Source: Adenophora triphylla var. japonica (taxonomy: Eukaryota > Streptophyta > Magnoliopsida > Asterales > Campanulaceae). From it: a DNA stretch of 64,000 nt. This document shows, one piece after another, positions 34,968 to 46,544 of this stretch. The stretch's first letter is position 1. Every line of letters begins with the position of its first letter. Below the pieces are notes generated by a model, which was given only the letters and a program-made list of their open reading frames with translations, was not told the DNA's origin and ran no database searches. The position numbers and the translations under genes were made by a program. The stretch is taken from NCBI GenBank assembly GCA_022495995.1, contig JAFEMH010006952.1, forward strand, positions 43,404 to 107,403, written 5' to 3'.

Positions 34968-36584
34968 TTAATACGCTTTTTGTTCTACAAGATCTCTGAT
35001 GAAATGATGTCTAATATCAATGTGCTTTGTTCTAGAATGTTGGACAGGATTTTTAGATATGTCCAAGGCACTTTTGTTATCACAAAAAGCAGTCAAAACT
35101 TTGCTATTTAATCCATAATCTTTCAACATTTGATTCATCCAAAGTAGTTGTGTAAAAGAACTCCCAAGGGCAACATATTCAAATTTCAAGAAGGATAAAG
35201 ACACACAATTCTGCTTCCTACTATACCAAGACACAAGGTTATTTCCTAGGTAGAAACATCCACCTGTGGTACTCTTTCTATCATCACTATTTCCAACCCA
35301 ATCAGAATCAGTGTACCCAATCAAATTGGTGTTTGTTTCTTTGGAGTAATGCAGTCCTAGGTTCACAGTCCCACTTACATATCTAATGATTCTTTTCAAG
35401 GCTTTAAGATGGGACACCTTAGGGTTGGCTTGGTATCTTGCACAGAGACACACACTGTACATAATATCAGGTCTACTTGCAGTGAGGTAAAGCAGACTTC
35501 CTATCATGCTTCGTACAAAGGTTTGATCAACACTCTCACCATCAGAATCATGACTTAGCTTTTGGGAAGATCCCATTGGTGTTCTTTGATGTGAAGAGTG
35601 TTCCAGCTCAAATTTTTTCACAAGATTCTTGGCATACTTAGACTGTGAGATGAACATGCCATCTTTGAATTGCTTAATCTGTAAGCCTAAGAAAAAGTTC
35701 AACTCACCTATCATACTCATTTCAAATGTGGAAGTCATGCTATCCACAAATTCAGCTAGCATATGGTCAGAATTTGACCCAAACACAATATCATCTACAT
35801 AGATTTGTGCCACAAGAATCTCCTTTTTATTTTTCCTCACAAACAGTGTTTTGTCAACCTCACCTCTCTTGAATCCTAGTTGAAGCAAATGGTCAGTCAA
35901 CCTACCATACCAAGCTCTAGGGGCTTGCTTTAGCCCATACAGAGCTTTCTTCAGCTTATACACATGGTTAGGATACTTGGAGTTCACAAAGCCTTTAGGT
36001 TGTTCAACATAGGCTTTCTCATTCAATATCCCATTTAGAAAGGCACTCTTAACATCCATTTGATGTAGAGTGATCTTGAGGTAACAAGCAATAGCTAACA
36101 AAAGCCTAATGGACTCAATTCTTGCAACAGGGGAAAATGTCTCCTCAAAATCACTTCCCTCTATTTGAGTATAACCTTGAGCAACTAACCTAGCTTTATT
36201 TCTAGTGATCACACCTTGCTCATCAGTTTTGTTCTTGAAAATCCATTTGATTTCTATGACATTACCATGTGAGGGTCTAGGAACAAGAGTCCACACCTCA
36301 TTCTTTTCAAATTGAATCAATTCATCTTGCATAGCAAGAATCCAGTCAGCATCTTTCAATGCTTGAGCAACATTCTTAGGTTCAATCTTTGAAACAAAAC
36401 AACAAAAACTTACCTGGGAGTATGCTGAGGAGCAACTCCATAAACCAACCATCTTTCTATAATCAACTTTGTCCTTTTGTCTAGTTCTCACTTGAGCATG
36501 CACATCTCCCACAACTTGTGAAGAGGGGTGATTTTTCTGGATTTTTGAAGGAATATCCTTTGATCTATCCACACACCCATTCAC
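34968..36584 (-). CDS. Copia reverse transcriptase-RNase H, open frame
   Basis: 538 open codons. RT motifs in order: WIFKNKTDEQG, ARLVAQGYTQ, LHQMDVKSAFLNG, LYGLKQAPRAWY, catalytic YVDDI (about 35793) and GELNFFLGLQIKQ. RNase H has YTDSDWVGN, FEYVALG and CDNKSALDISKNP. The wording is typical of Sirevirus/Maximus RTs. The C-terminus ends HFIRDLVEQKAY. It would copy element RNA and remove the RNA strand, but the upstream polyprotein is broken, so it cannot be made from this copy's gag-pol. Confidence 0.85.
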   Translation of the reverse strand: MNGCVDRSKDIPSKIQKNHPSSQVVGDVHAQVRTRQKDKVDYRKMVGLWSCSSAYSQVSFCCFVSKIEPKNVAQALKDADWILAMQDELIQFEKNEVWTLVPRPSHGNVIEIKWIFKNKTDEQGVITRNKARLVAQGYTQIEGSDFEETFSPVARIESIRLLLAIACYLKITLHQMDVKSAFLNGILNEKAYVEQPKGFVNSKYPNHVYKLKKALYGLKQAPRAWYGRLTDHLLQLGFKRGEVDKTLFVRKNKKEILVAQIYVDDIVFGSNSDHMLAEFVDSMTSTFEMSMIGELNFFLGLQIKQFKDGMFISQSKYAKNLVKKFELEHSSHQRTPMGSSQKLSHDSDGESVDQTFVRSMIGSLLYLTASRPDIMYSVCLCARYQANPKVSHLKALKRIIRYVSGTVNLGLHYSKETNTNLIGYTDSDWVGNSDDRKSTTGGCFYLGNNLVSWYSRKQNCVSLSFLKFEYVALGSSFTQLLWMNQMLKDYGLNSKVLTAFCDNKSALDISKNPVQHSRTKHIDIRHHFIRDLVEQKAY

Positions 36585-36600
36585 ATTACCTTCTGGAGCA

Positions 36601-37915
36601 TCATCCCGATCGTAATCGAGGAACCGCCCTCGCTACGGGAGTTTGAGTGGATGTGGGTGCAGATGTGGGTTCGTATGTGGAGGCGTATGTGTCCACATCC
36701 TTGGTTACATCCTTATTAGGTTCAAGAGGTTTTTCAAGATCGACAAGATTCGTTGGTTCTCCAAGACTCAAGTTTCGTATCTTTCCACCAAGAAGCAACC
36801 TGAAACATCATCCTCAGCAGTCTTGAGGTTAAGATCAAGTGAGTCATCAAAAATAACATTAGCAGATTCCATAATGGTCTTAGTTTTGAGATTAAAAACT
36901 CTGTAAGCTCTACTATTAGTGGAATAGCCCATGAAAATTGCTTTGTCACTCTTTGAATCAAACTTGGACATATATTCTCTATCATTGAGAATGTAACAAA
37001 TACATCCAAACACATGAAAATATTTCACAGTTGGCTTCTTTCCAAGGAGGATTTGGTATGGAGTGACAGTGCTACCAATCCTTAGAAACACCCTATTGCC
37101 AATGTGACAGGCAGTGTTCAAAGCTTCTGCCCAGAATTTCTTGGACAGGTTTTTAGAACTTAACATGACCCTAGACATTTCTTGCAAAGTTCTATTCTTT
37201 CTTTCAGCAATTCCATTTTGTCAGGTGATTGGTGCGTAAAACTCATGAGTGATTCCCTTAGAATTGCAAAAATTAGTGAACATTTGATTATCATATTCAG
37301 TGCCATGGTCAGACCTAATTCTCGCAGTCTTAAGACCATAAAGATTTCTCACCCTTTTGTACCAATTCTTGAATTCTCCAATTGTTTCTGACTTTTCCCT
37401 CAAGAACATTACCCAAGTGTACCTAGAATAATCATCAACACACACAAAGGCATACTTTTTCCTACCAAAGCTTTCAACTTCAATAGGTCCCATTAAGTCA
37501 GTATGAATCATCTCCAAACACCTAGAAGTGAAGCATTGTTAGACCTTTTTATGTGATGCTTTTGTTTGCTTTCCCTTTTGACATGAACCACGTACATCGT
37601 GGTTCTTGAAGTTCGCTTAGGGAGGCCTTTAATAGCTTCAAACCTTTGAAGTTCTTCCGTAGTTCTACAGCTAGCATGCCCTAATTTTTGGTGTCACAGA
37701 TTGACATCATTAGCTTTTGAGCTTAGGCAAGAAAGATTGTCACCAAATTGGTAACAATTGTCAGCAGATCTAGGACCAGTAAACACACAGGTATTATCCT
37801 TATCAAACACTTCACACAAGTGCTTATCAAACTTCACATAAAGATCATCATCACACAGTTGACTGATGCTTATTAGGTTGGCTTTCAAGCCTTCCACATG
37901 GTACACATTGTGCAA
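36601..37915 (-). pseudogene. Copia integrase with stops
   Basis: 37915-37694 is the pre-integrase region (NVYHVEGLKANLISISQLCD). The HQKLGHAS zinc-binding half follows a stop where LWHQKLGH is expected (Trp codon to TGA). The core has HTDLMGPI, VCVDDYSRYTWV (Asp), IRSDHGTEY (Asp) and NGIAERKNRTLQEM (Glu), with a TGA just before QNGIAE (near 37222). 37187-36601 is the C-terminal part (EALNTACHIGNR, FHVFGCICY). One disrupted segment is near 37530-37620. Confidence 0.8.
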
Positions 37916-38223
37916 TTTGGGAGACCCTTAACATCTAGGGTTTCTTTCCCAACAATCTTTCCTTGAGCACCTCCAGCAAAATTTACTTTCCCCCCATTAA
38001 TAAATTCATAGTCTAGAAGGACTTCTTGGTTTCCAGTCATGTGCCTAGAGCACCCACTATCAAAATACAAAGATCCAGAGACAGTACTCTTGAGGGAAGA
38101 GTAAACAACATTGCAGGTGGTAATTGGTTTGGCCACCCACTGTTTTACAGTTTTCTTTTTGGGTTGCAGAGGTCTCAGATTACCAGGATGTGTGTTCGGA
38201 TGTGCATACATCTTCTCACACAT
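37885..38223 (-). pseudogene. Copia protease region
   Basis: SGSLYFDSGCSRHMTGN (about 38068-38018) is the copia aspartic protease signature with the D-S-G triad intact. The frame overlaps the pre-integrase frame by a shift near 37900. It is short and separated from gag by stops. Confidence 0.75.
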
Positions 38224-38250
38224 CCGAGGCCGATTGAAGTGACCGATTTT

Positions 38251-39993
38251 TTATCGCCTTGAGTTTGTAATGTATGGCCTAATGTGACCAGGAGCTAGGC
38301 AGTAGTGGCAGATGTAGTGCCTCTTCCTAGGTCTTTTCTCACTCAAAATGACTTTTTCTTTAAAAACTTGTTTTTTCACACTTTTTGAGGTAGAAGCCTC
38401 ATATCCATCCTTTACAAAATTATTTTCAAAACCCAAACCAGTTTTGTCACGTTGACCTATAGAAAAAGCTTCTTCCATTTTCATCTTACTTTTATTTAAC
38501 TTAGTAAAAGTATTTTCAGCTTGCTCACATTCATTCTTGAATTTTTCAAGGTCAACTTCTCTTTTGGTCACAAGGACTTCAAGTCTTGCAATGGTATCTT
38601 TTTGAGCATCATTTTCCTTTGAAAGAACAGCTTTTTCATCTTCGCAAGCAGCCAATTTATCAGAAAGAGATTTATTTACCTTGACAAGTATCTCAATCTT
38701 GTCCAATCTTTTCATCCAATATGTATGCAGCTCCTTGTATGTTGCAAAAAGTTCCTCATAGGGAATATCCCTTTCTTCATCTTCATCATCTGAATCTCCT
38801 TTTACATAGAAACAGCTCAAGAATAGTCAGATAGACACCGTATGTGTTCACAATCGAGACCACATCCAAGGAATTTTCAGAGCATCTTCTTCTATATCTC
38901 GTTAAAAGGCATTAAACACAGAATGGCAGTTTATGATAGACATGTTAGCCACTTCTTCTTCTTCATCCTCACTGTCACTAAGGGTAGCAGTTAAGCTCAT
39001 TCCCTTCTTTTTAAGTGTGTTAGCACACTCATTGGCATAATGACCAAAGCCACGACATGCCCTACATTGGACAGACTCAGATGATTTGTTTTCAAAGCTT
39101 GGTTTCCTGAATCCAGTGTCAGTGCTAGGTTTTGATTTTTCAGGGGCACTGAGAGTAGGTTTGTTAGGAAATTTACTTATCCTTTTATTTTTCAGTATTG
39201 AACTGAATTTCTTTGAAATAAGAGCTACATCCTCTTCTTCAAGATTAGACTTGTCAATCTCAGAGGATAATTCCACAAGCTCTTTTGGAAGTGCAACAAC
39301 ACTTTTGAGAGCAAGACTGTGTGTTTTGTTCTTTTTCTGAGCCTCAAGGTTTAGCTCAAACACAGTCAAGATTCCTACGATTGTGTCAAGACCTACAGTG
39401 TTTGTGTCTTTTGTTTCCTCAATCACAGCCACTTTTATGTTAAACCTTTCAGGTAAGGTCCTTAAAATCTTACTTACAAGTCTTGCATTGGAGATAGATT
39501 CTCCTAGACTTGTGCACTCATTCGAAATCTCATGAATCTTAGTAGCATATGACACAATGTCCTCAGTTTCTTCCATTCGAAGTAACTCAAACCTATCCAT
39601 TAAAATTCTAAGCCTGGTAGCTTTCACACTTGGTTCTCCCTCACATTGAGTTTGCAAAATATCCCAAGAAGCTTTGGCTATACTCTCATTAGTTATAAGC
39701 TTGTACATATTCCCAGAAACATGGCTGAAAATAGCACCCATAGCTTTCGAATTATAATTTGCAGCTTGTATTTCTTCAAGAGTCCATTGATCTTCAGTTT
39801 TTCTTTCGAAAATAGACTCACCAAGACCAGAAGGTAGCTTTTTCTCCACAGTAGGAGGTTGCCATGCAACTAGAATACACATCCAAGCCCTTTCATCAAT
39901 ACTTTTGATATAATTTCGCATTTTAGATTTCCAAAGAGAATAATTGGTACTATCCAAGACAGGAGGCCTGTTTTGGTGATTTTGGCATTCCAT
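38251..39993 (-). pseudogene. Copia gag, split into two frames
   Basis: The ATG at 39993, just after the primer site, gives MECQNHQNRPPVL and a UBN2/gag-type domain (NYSLWKSKMRNY, VSGNMYKLI, RLRILMDRFELL). A CCHC knuckle CRACRGFGHYANEC is at about 39065. The frame stops at 38902. A second frame, 38820-38251, has a long coiled coil and a second knuckle CHYCLAPGHIRPYI in which the last Cys is replaced by Ile. An 80-bp disrupted stretch lies between. Confidence 0.8.
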
Positions 39994-40040
39994 AATGACT
40001 ACACTTTCTGGATCAACACTCAGTAATATATCGAGAGTTG

Positions 40041-40052
40041 GCTCTGATACCA
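40041..40052 (-). promoter_or_regulatory. Primer binding site (initiator tRNA-Met)
   Basis: Minus-strand TGGTATCAGAGC, two bases after the 5' LTR, is the standard plant initiator tRNA-Met complement used by most copia elements. Confidence 0.9.
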
Positions 40053-40054
40053 AT

Positions 40055-40822
40055 TGAAAGTTTCGTGTAGCTAGGTAGCTTCAATCACACAACAGACAAC
40101 GGATGTGAGTACAGATGTGTCTCACAACTGTCCACACATCCACAGATAATGCAATGAATAAAATAAATTAAAAGCAATAACTCAAGAATTATTTACGCTT
40201 ACTGATCAATGTGATCAGCAAACTAGGCTTACGCCCAAAAACTTTTCACTATAAAAACTTTTGTTTCTTACAAAAACAAATAAGTGAAAAACTAAAATAT
40301 GAAAATACTAAACGAGTTCTAATCACCTTCTATGACAAGAACAACTCCCCTTTCTCAAGTAGGATCTATTCTAGTCAGAAGTAAAACAAGAGAACTCTAT
40401 GAAAATCTAGATGTGAGTTACGGATGTAAGGCACAACCTTCACTCACAACCTAAAAACAACAATGTCGAATACAATGAATAATAAGTAATTTTCTCTCTA
40501 AAAATTCGTAGCTTCTCTTGTGCTGAATGCCTTGTATTTATAGTGCACCATGGAGAAGATCTTCACGTAATCAACATCTTTCTTTGTGAGATCTCTTTTC
40601 CTATATGAAAACATAAAACACACTCACAAGGAAATAGAATATTAGTGGGTTAGTCCTAATATAAAACTATGTACATAAATAAAAAATATTTACATATTTA
40701 CAATCTCCTAGTCAAAGTAGGATATTAATAAATCTTTCATGAAAGTCCCAAAATCTTCTTACCATATAGAAGTCTTTTGAAATAAGGAAACATAAATATG
40801 TTCCCAAAAACTCACGCTTTCA
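40055..40822 (-). repeat. 5' LTR of the Sirevirus-like element
   Basis: 768 bp, near-identical to 30497-31265. Most visible differences are C/T or G/A transitions. Confidence 0.95.
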
Positions 40823-40876
40823 TGAAGTTTTAAAGATTGTTCGATAAGGAGAAAGTTGCTATTGGTTGTTTATTAA

Positions 40877-40988
40877 ACTTATCCCACATTGACTATCTAT
40901 CAAACTAAAGGGGACATACTCTACTATAAATTACTTATCACACATCAACTATCTATCAAACTAAAGGGGACACACTCTACTATAAATT
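40877..40988. repeat. Tandem duplication, 2 x 56 bp, in the hAT-like element
   Basis: Two adjacent copies of a unit containing ATCTATCAAACTAAAGGGGA and CTCTACTATAAATT, differing at a few positions. Confidence 0.85.
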
Positions 40989-41240
40989 GAACCTTGATCT
41001 TGAACAAGCATGAGACACACGGTGAGCAATGAAAGGTGAGCCATTAAAGCTTGCCTTTTAGCATGCCTAATTTGGTATATTCCAATACCAACGGTACCAA
41101 CCAAGTATCAACCGTACCAATAAACTTGGTATACCGATTTTTGTGGTTGGTACTGGTACATATTTTTGAATACCAATTCATACTTGGTTGGTACATGGTA
41201 TACGTAAAATACAGTCGGTATACCAACCGAATCACCCCTA

Positions 41241-41454
41241 CGGATGGAGCGGTCATAGTTTCCATCCACGGTCACCCTGCTGGCGGTCTAGCTGTCCGCG
41301 GTCTTGACTGGGACGGTCCGAGAGAATTGCGGTCTTGACCTTGATGGTCTATCTGTCCGCGGTCTTAACTCTGGCGGTTTAGGATATGCCACGTCATACT
41401 TAACATTTGAATCAGATCGAGCTTGGACCCGATCTAAATGATCTGGGCTCATCA
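41241..41454 (-). repeat. 5' LTR of G1, part 2
   Basis: Continues the LTR after the hAT insertion, matching 5248-5399 with an extra TCCGCGGTCTT unit. It ends GGGCTCATCA. Confidence 0.85.
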
Positions 41455-42405
41455 TTTTGTCATTTTGTAGTGCATTTTTTATAAAGGAGTTCTACAACGA
41501 ATACCCGTGACATAGCTGCAGTTCCAAATATCTTAATTTAATTTGGTTTGGGTGGCCTAATCTTCTCATGACAAGGCATGCATTTACGTCCATTTACCCC
41601 TTTATGTGTTTTTTTTTAACCATGTTCCAGAAGAAAAGGAGAGGAATCGAATTTTGATGGCCACTACTATTATGGAGAGAGACCTTTATCTGACTTTATG
41701 TTTCTGATTTTGAGCCGCTCATCTCATGGATGATTAAAATAGGATCCATAAATATTAGGAATAATTCCATCTAAGGCCCCTTTTTCCAAATCATTCTTTA
41801 TAAAAAATCATGCGAGATCCAAAAATTTACATACAAATAAAGGCCGAGATGAAAATCTCATAAAAACCCCAATCGCTCGAGGGGTGCGATCGCCCCCTCA
41901 GTCCCCCCTTGTTTTCCCCAGATTATTTTCAATTCTAATCTTATACCATTAAGTATATGAGTGATTTTTTTTTTAAGAAAATATAAAAAATTATGAAAAT
42001 AATACTAAGTATAAAAGTAAATCTATTCTTATACCTTTTAATGTGCCATAAAGTCCTCAACCCTAAATATTTTTGTCACCTCTCAAGTCATAGTCCTTCC
42101 TTGACATGCAAATCATTTTATTTTATACCCATTTCATCTCAAATCAATGTTTTTTTTTTAATTTCTTCATCCCCGACAATAAAAATAGACTTTTATTTTG
42201 AGATGAAGATAGTAATATTTTGTTACAAATTATAATTTACTACAATTATACAATTATAACGTATTGGAAATTTATTGCGATCCCATATATTAAAGAATTG
42301 TCTTTTCAAATAATTTACATAGTTCACCGATCCTAAATCTAACATTCGCACGCAAGCTAACGAAGTACCTAGACGGGGCATATAATGGAAATGGCTAAAC
42401 GTTAC
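41455..42405. other. Spacer downstream of the Nudix gene
   Basis: AT-rich host DNA with no gene seen. It should contain the 3' UTR and polyadenylation region of the minus-strand Nudix gene near 42300-42400; no single signal stands out. Confidence 0.5.
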
Positions 42406-43988
42406 CTAAATAACAAGGCAACACTCAAGTTCTTCTTCACCATTTTGAGCTACTATGCCTCTACTTCCGGCAACCGAACAAAGCACTTGACTTCCTTCTT
42501 CTTTCCTTTTCAAGCTTACGAGTTGACTCACAAATCTATCTAAAGCTTCCTTCATCCACCAGTGCACGCACGCTTCTTTAGCCTCATTGATCGACATCTA
42601 CATACATTCACCGTGTAAATTTAAGTAACATAAGATCAGGAATCATATTTACCTATTCAACAATGAGGCAAGTGATCGATATGAGAGGGACTTATAACAT
42701 ACCCATACTCGTTGTCGAGATTTTTTCTCCGGCCAATCATCTAGCTCCGTCTCAACAAGCAAACCAAACATGGTCCCATCGTTGATTGTACCTTGGCTTT
42801 GGCTCATGAAACTCCATTCACCTAATTTAGGCTGTAATCATATCCAACATACCAATGAACTTGTTAGATAACTGAAAGAAGTATACAACTCAACTCAACT
42901 CAACTCAACTCAGTCATAGTTTATGATATGAGCAGAGGCACCAATCCATCCATTTAGACAAAAAATAATTTCTAGGAACATACAACCTGATATTTCCAAT
43001 TTCACATTGTTCATAGAAAACAAAGGGGTCGGAAACTAACCCCAACAATGCCATCTACACCGGCTTCTTCTATAGTTTCTCTTAGGGCAGCATCTTCCAT
43101 AGACTCATCAGTCTCCCAACCACCCTGAAATCCGAAAAAAATTATACTGTATTGGATTGAAAAATTTATCAAATTATTGATTAAAAATTGAAATAAACAT
43201 ATAGTACCAAGAAAACAATAAAATGATCTTAAGCATGTGTTACTATTTGTTGAAGTCCCATTGTCCCACATAAACTTGCGGAAAATAATTGATCCACTAT
43301 ATATATAAGGTTGGATAACTTCATCCCTTAACCCGATTCTAATACTCTTTGTCTATGTCCCTAAATGAATATTCATTTTTCGTATATTCAATTCTCGGGA
43401 CGGAAGGAGAATCTTAATCTTAACACATGGTTAAGATTTTAGTTTATTATTTTTTCATCAAGTACGATAATGAACCTTCTTTTTGTAAAGGAAAATGGAC
43501 GGTATATTGTCCTATGTACCTTAGGAAACATCAATCTTTGACTTTTCTTCTGTGAGCTGATCAAAAGAACTTCTATGTCTTCAATCTGAGCTTCGTTAAT
43601 GGAAATGTCTGTTCTAATTCTGTATGGAATACACCTGCACATGATTTCAAATTGATTAAGAAATTCAATTAAATAGTAGTACTTTATTTCAACTTTCCTT
43701 TCCATTTCATTTTCCCTCTGTTTTTCTCAGCAACCAAGCAGAAACAGCTAGGGAAATCACAATTTCTAGAATGAGGATTACAAATTCAGCAAAAGGGTAA
43801 TCTCCTTTTGTGTTCTAAGGAAAAACCCATTAATCAATTATTCCAAAAAAAAAAAAAAAAACAATTCCGATGAAATTTCCAAGAAAATTCAGGGGAGAAA
43901 ACGAAAGAAAATCTCACCCGACGACTTGACGACAACCTTCAATGTAGCGCTGGTATTGCCTTCCCGTACGAGAAGCAACAGATACCAT
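42406..43988 (-). CDS. Nudix hydrolase, NUDT4/17/18/21-like, five exons
   Basis: Exons 43988-43918, 43634-43520, 43124-43041, 42831-42703 and 42597-42406 join in frame with GT-AG introns to 196 aa. Start MVSVASRTGRQYQRY matches the usual N-terminus of this plant group. RQVVGCIPYRI and LMFPK lead to a complete Nudix box at residues 63-85 (G-x5-E-x7-REx2EEAGV), with all metal-binding glutamates present. WPEKKSRQRVW and WWMKEALDRF follow. Nudix enzymes split nucleoside or inositol diphosphate linkages using Mg2+; Arabidopsis relatives have been linked to inositol pyrophosphates. Length and the C-terminal tail (about 35 residues after LVSLKRK) recall NUDT4/21 more than the shorter NUDT17/18. No stop or frameshift, so probably functional. 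It is the only intact host gene in the window. Confidence 0.92.
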
Positions 43989-44099
43989 CTCCTAGATTTT
44001 CAAAGGGATGGGAAAATTTCCCAGAACTTTCCTTCAAGCTAGAGAGAGAATTTTCTCGGGAAAGTGTTTGGTTAGAGGGAAAATGAAAGGAAATTTCCC

Positions 44100-44122
44100 T
44101 TGTATAAAAGAAACTGCACGTG
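44100..44122 (-). promoter_or_regulatory. Nudix gene core promoter: TATA-like box and G-box
   Basis: About 115 bp upstream of the ATG on the minus strand is CTTTTATACAA (44100-44110), and next to it a CACGTG G-box (44117-44122). The G-box is the usual bZIP/bHLH target. The transcription start is not established. Confidence 0.45.
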
Positions 44123-44417
44123 GTTGGTCGTTGATCAATGGAAATGGGTGAAATTGTAATAAATTATGACTGGATTTTCTACTTTGTGAGATATTTTGGA
44201 AAGGGCTTATTTGAAATGAGAAGCTTTGAGGGATAACAATGGCAGATTGTAGTTTAAAGGATAAGAAAGATGACGAGTTCTTATTGAAGGGGGGTTGAGA
44301 GAGAAAAGAAAATCAATGATTAGGGACACCAATTGCCAGGAAATTGTCTAGTGACTCGGGAGGGACGGGAAATATAATTTAATTGGACTACGTATTCAAA
44401 TTCAAATGTTTTGAAAA

Positions 44418-44868
44418 AATTAAGTTTTTAAAAATATACGGTGATATTTTTGTAATTAACTGAAATTTTTTACAAAATACACGGTGATATTTTTTAAAAT
44501 AATTGAAATATTTATTCAAAATGATGCAACGGCATTTTCGTAAATAACCGAAATTTATTACCTCTGACACTTTTTATAAATAAAACTGACATTTTTTATC
44601 ACTACATATTACACTTTTTAACACTAACAATGATGCGTTATTTAACAATAACACTTGCAATAGAAAAATATCAATTGGCACAATTTTACATTAGAACTGA
44701 CACTGAAAAATATTATGACTGTTTTTGAAAAAGTGTAAGTTAATTACAAAATGCCACCGCACGTTTTAAATAAAATTTCAGTTAATTACGAAATGCTGCC
44801 AAACATTTTAGATAAAATTTCAGTTAATTACGAAAATGTCAGCGTTCGTTTTTAAAACTAGTTTTTCC
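44418..44868. mobile_element. Possible MITE with long imperfect inverted ends
   Basis: The left part repeats units of CGGTGATATTTTTGTAATTAACTG-type sequence. The right part carries the inverse, CAGTTAATTACGAAAATG, two or three times. Outer ends AAGTTTTTAAAAA and TTTTTAAAACT are inverted. Borders and target duplication are uncertain. Confidence 0.4.
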
Positions 44869-45075
44869 TGTATATTTGTAAAAACTGGTTTTTCATATCA
44901 CTTACTCCCAAAAATGATTTGTCTCAAAATAAATTACAACTTTTAAAAAAAAAAAAAAATTATTTTTTAACGAAAGCAAATTTGAAAAAGACTAGATTAT
45001 TTATTCTGGTGGAACACAGGTACTACGTTTGTTTTGGTTCCAATTAAAAATGAACGTGCTTATTACTCCCTAGGG

Positions 45076-45260
45076 TAGATATGGGCAAACTTGAACAAGA
45101 TCCGGGGCCAAATCGAAACCGAACTAGAATCGGGCAGAATAAGAATTGGGGGTTTACCGGTTCGGTCATATTATTTTCTAACCGACAGTCTGAACCGGTC
45201 GGAAGTGGAATCGAAATCGGCATTTCGAATCATAAAAAATGTTACATTTTCGGCCAAAAC
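45076..45260. mobile_element. Remnant of an hAT-like MITE
   Basis: GATATGGGCAAAC, then CGAAACCGAAC, ACCGGTTCGG and CTGAACCGGTCGG words, similar in style to 3636-3994. No matching right end was found. Confidence 0.4.
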
Positions 45261-45930
45261 TGTTATAATTTTAACAGATTTTGTTAGTTTTTAACAAAAT
45301 CTGTTAAAATGGTAAGTTTTCCTTTATTTTCACCCTAAACATTACATTTTAATAGATTCTAAAAACAGGGCAAATTGCATTTTAGTTACCTGAGTTTGTC
45401 AAAATGTTTCAATTGATTATCGAATTTGCATTTATTACAAGTTGATTATTGAGTTTGTCTTTTTGTTGCAATCAGGTATAATTTTGTATGCCCAGTTAAA
45501 AAACTAACGAAGGCTGTAACACGTATGTCTCACGGGTGTTAATTAAGGCGTATTTTTGTCCATAAATTGTAATGGAAACAGGTGGTTGTGGGGCAGGATT
45601 TTCCCCGAAGGGCATTTGGATCATTTCATGAATAATATCTCCCTAATCCATTTGGGATTTTGACTTCACACAGTAAATACAATCAAAGAGCACAATCCAA
45701 AGAGGGAAAATTATGGCGAAATTAAGGTTACATCAATTTGCTACAATGACAAAGGAATGTTGAGACCACCAACCACCGCCACACCAACTCACCATGTTGA
45801 GACCACCAACCACCGCCACACCAACTCACCACCATAGATAACATCATCGTATCATAACCACCACAGCACCACCAAAACTCATTACAAAATTCTTGATCAA
45901 GCCATGAAGAATATAATACCATAACACATA

Positions 45931-46205
45931 CTCCCTCCGTCCCGGGTTAAGCTTCACCATTTGGTGAAGCACGCAAATTAAGAAAGCAATATATATATTC
46001 AAAAATAATGGGAGTGGGAGAAGGGTTGTGAGAGGAAAAAAGTGAGTGGATATAACAAGTGAGACCCATAATTTAAATGTGTGAGAAAGAAAAGTTAGTG
46101 GGTATAATAAAATATTAATAAACCTTTTCCATTTTAGAAAAGGTGAAACTTGTAACAGGACGCCCTTTTGAGTAATAAGTGAAGCTTAAGTTGGAACGGA
46201 AGGAG
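45931..46205. mobile_element. Stowaway-type MITE nested in the MULE
   Basis: Left end CTCCCTCCGTCCCGGG, right end GGAACGGAAGGAG, flanked by TA on both sides. 275 bp, non-coding. Confidence 0.85.
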
Positions 46206-46544
46206 TATTACATATCACAAATCATGACCCAAAGGCTTGGTACACATTGATAAACTAAAATTGCTCCTTACAAATTTGATTTCAATATAAAAAACAAAAA
46301 AATGTTCCTTTAATTGGAGATTTGAAGATCTGATTTCTATATTAGATAAAATAAGATTAAAAATTAAAATCAACATAAGCTTTTTCCTTTTACGAATTTA
46401 AACGGAGTTTTCGTCTTGCTCTAATTTGCGTTTGAAGGATATGGAGGCACCGACAAGACAGAGAAAGGAGAACATATGCGAAACTAAAGTGAATCAGATT
46501 GATATCTAGAGTTAGATCTAGAGAGAGAGAGCAGCGACGAGAAG

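Larger units (their letters stand above)
30497..40822 (-). mobile_element. Sirevirus-like Ty1/copia retrotransposon with an extra 3' ORF
   Basis: 10.3-kb element with near-identical LTRs ending TGAAAG...CTTTCA, a primer site matching initiator tRNA-Met, gag with a CCHC knuckle, protease, integrase, RT-RNase H in copia order, and a large extra ORF between RNase H and the 3' LTR. Flanks TGAAA (30492-30496) and TGAAG (40823-40827) fit a 5-bp duplication with one change. About ten LTR differences, mostly transitions, suggest a fairly recent insertion. Gag and integrase carry stops; RT-RNase H and the extra ORF are open. Sirevirus placement rests on the extra ORF, multiple polypurine tracts and RT motifs. 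Confidence 0.9.
29470..41240. mobile_element. hAT-like non-autonomous element, split by a Sirevirus
   Basis: Ends TAGGGGTG and CACCCCTA are inverted repeats. Subterminal DNA on both sides is built from GGTACCAACC / GGTTGGTAC words. The target in G1's LTR is duplicated: ACGGATG or 8 bp with one mismatch (CACGGATG left, TACGGATG right), depending on where the end is drawn. Its own sequence is 29470-30496 plus 40823-41240, about 1.4 kb, with no transposase. The interior of the left half (29700-30490) has no recognised feature. Confidence 0.75.
4651..41454 (-). mobile_element. G1: decayed TAT/Ogre-like Ty3/gypsy LTR retrotransposon, multiply interrupted
   Basis: Two related LTRs (4651-5399, and 28856-29469 continued at 41241-41454) bound an internal region that reads on the minus strand as gag, protease, reverse transcriptase, RNase H, second RNase H and integrase. 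A plus-strand gene lies between integrase and the 3' LTR. An extra RNase H and an antisense ORF are traits of the TAT/Ogre group. Insertions at 7510-18746, 22691-23443, 25702-27072 and 29470-41240 account for about 25 kb of the span. Stops and frameshifts throughout make it immobile. I find no clear target duplication: the outer flanks are TTGTT and TTTTG. Confidence 0.85.

Noticed and set aside
42891..42915. CAACT pentamer repeat in intron 3 of the Nudix gene
   Set aside because: Short ordinary microsatellite with no effect on splice sites.
43330..43410. Stowaway MITE in intron 2 of the Nudix gene
   Set aside because: Only a GGGACGGAAGGAG-like right end is clear; the left end and TA flanks are too weak to call.
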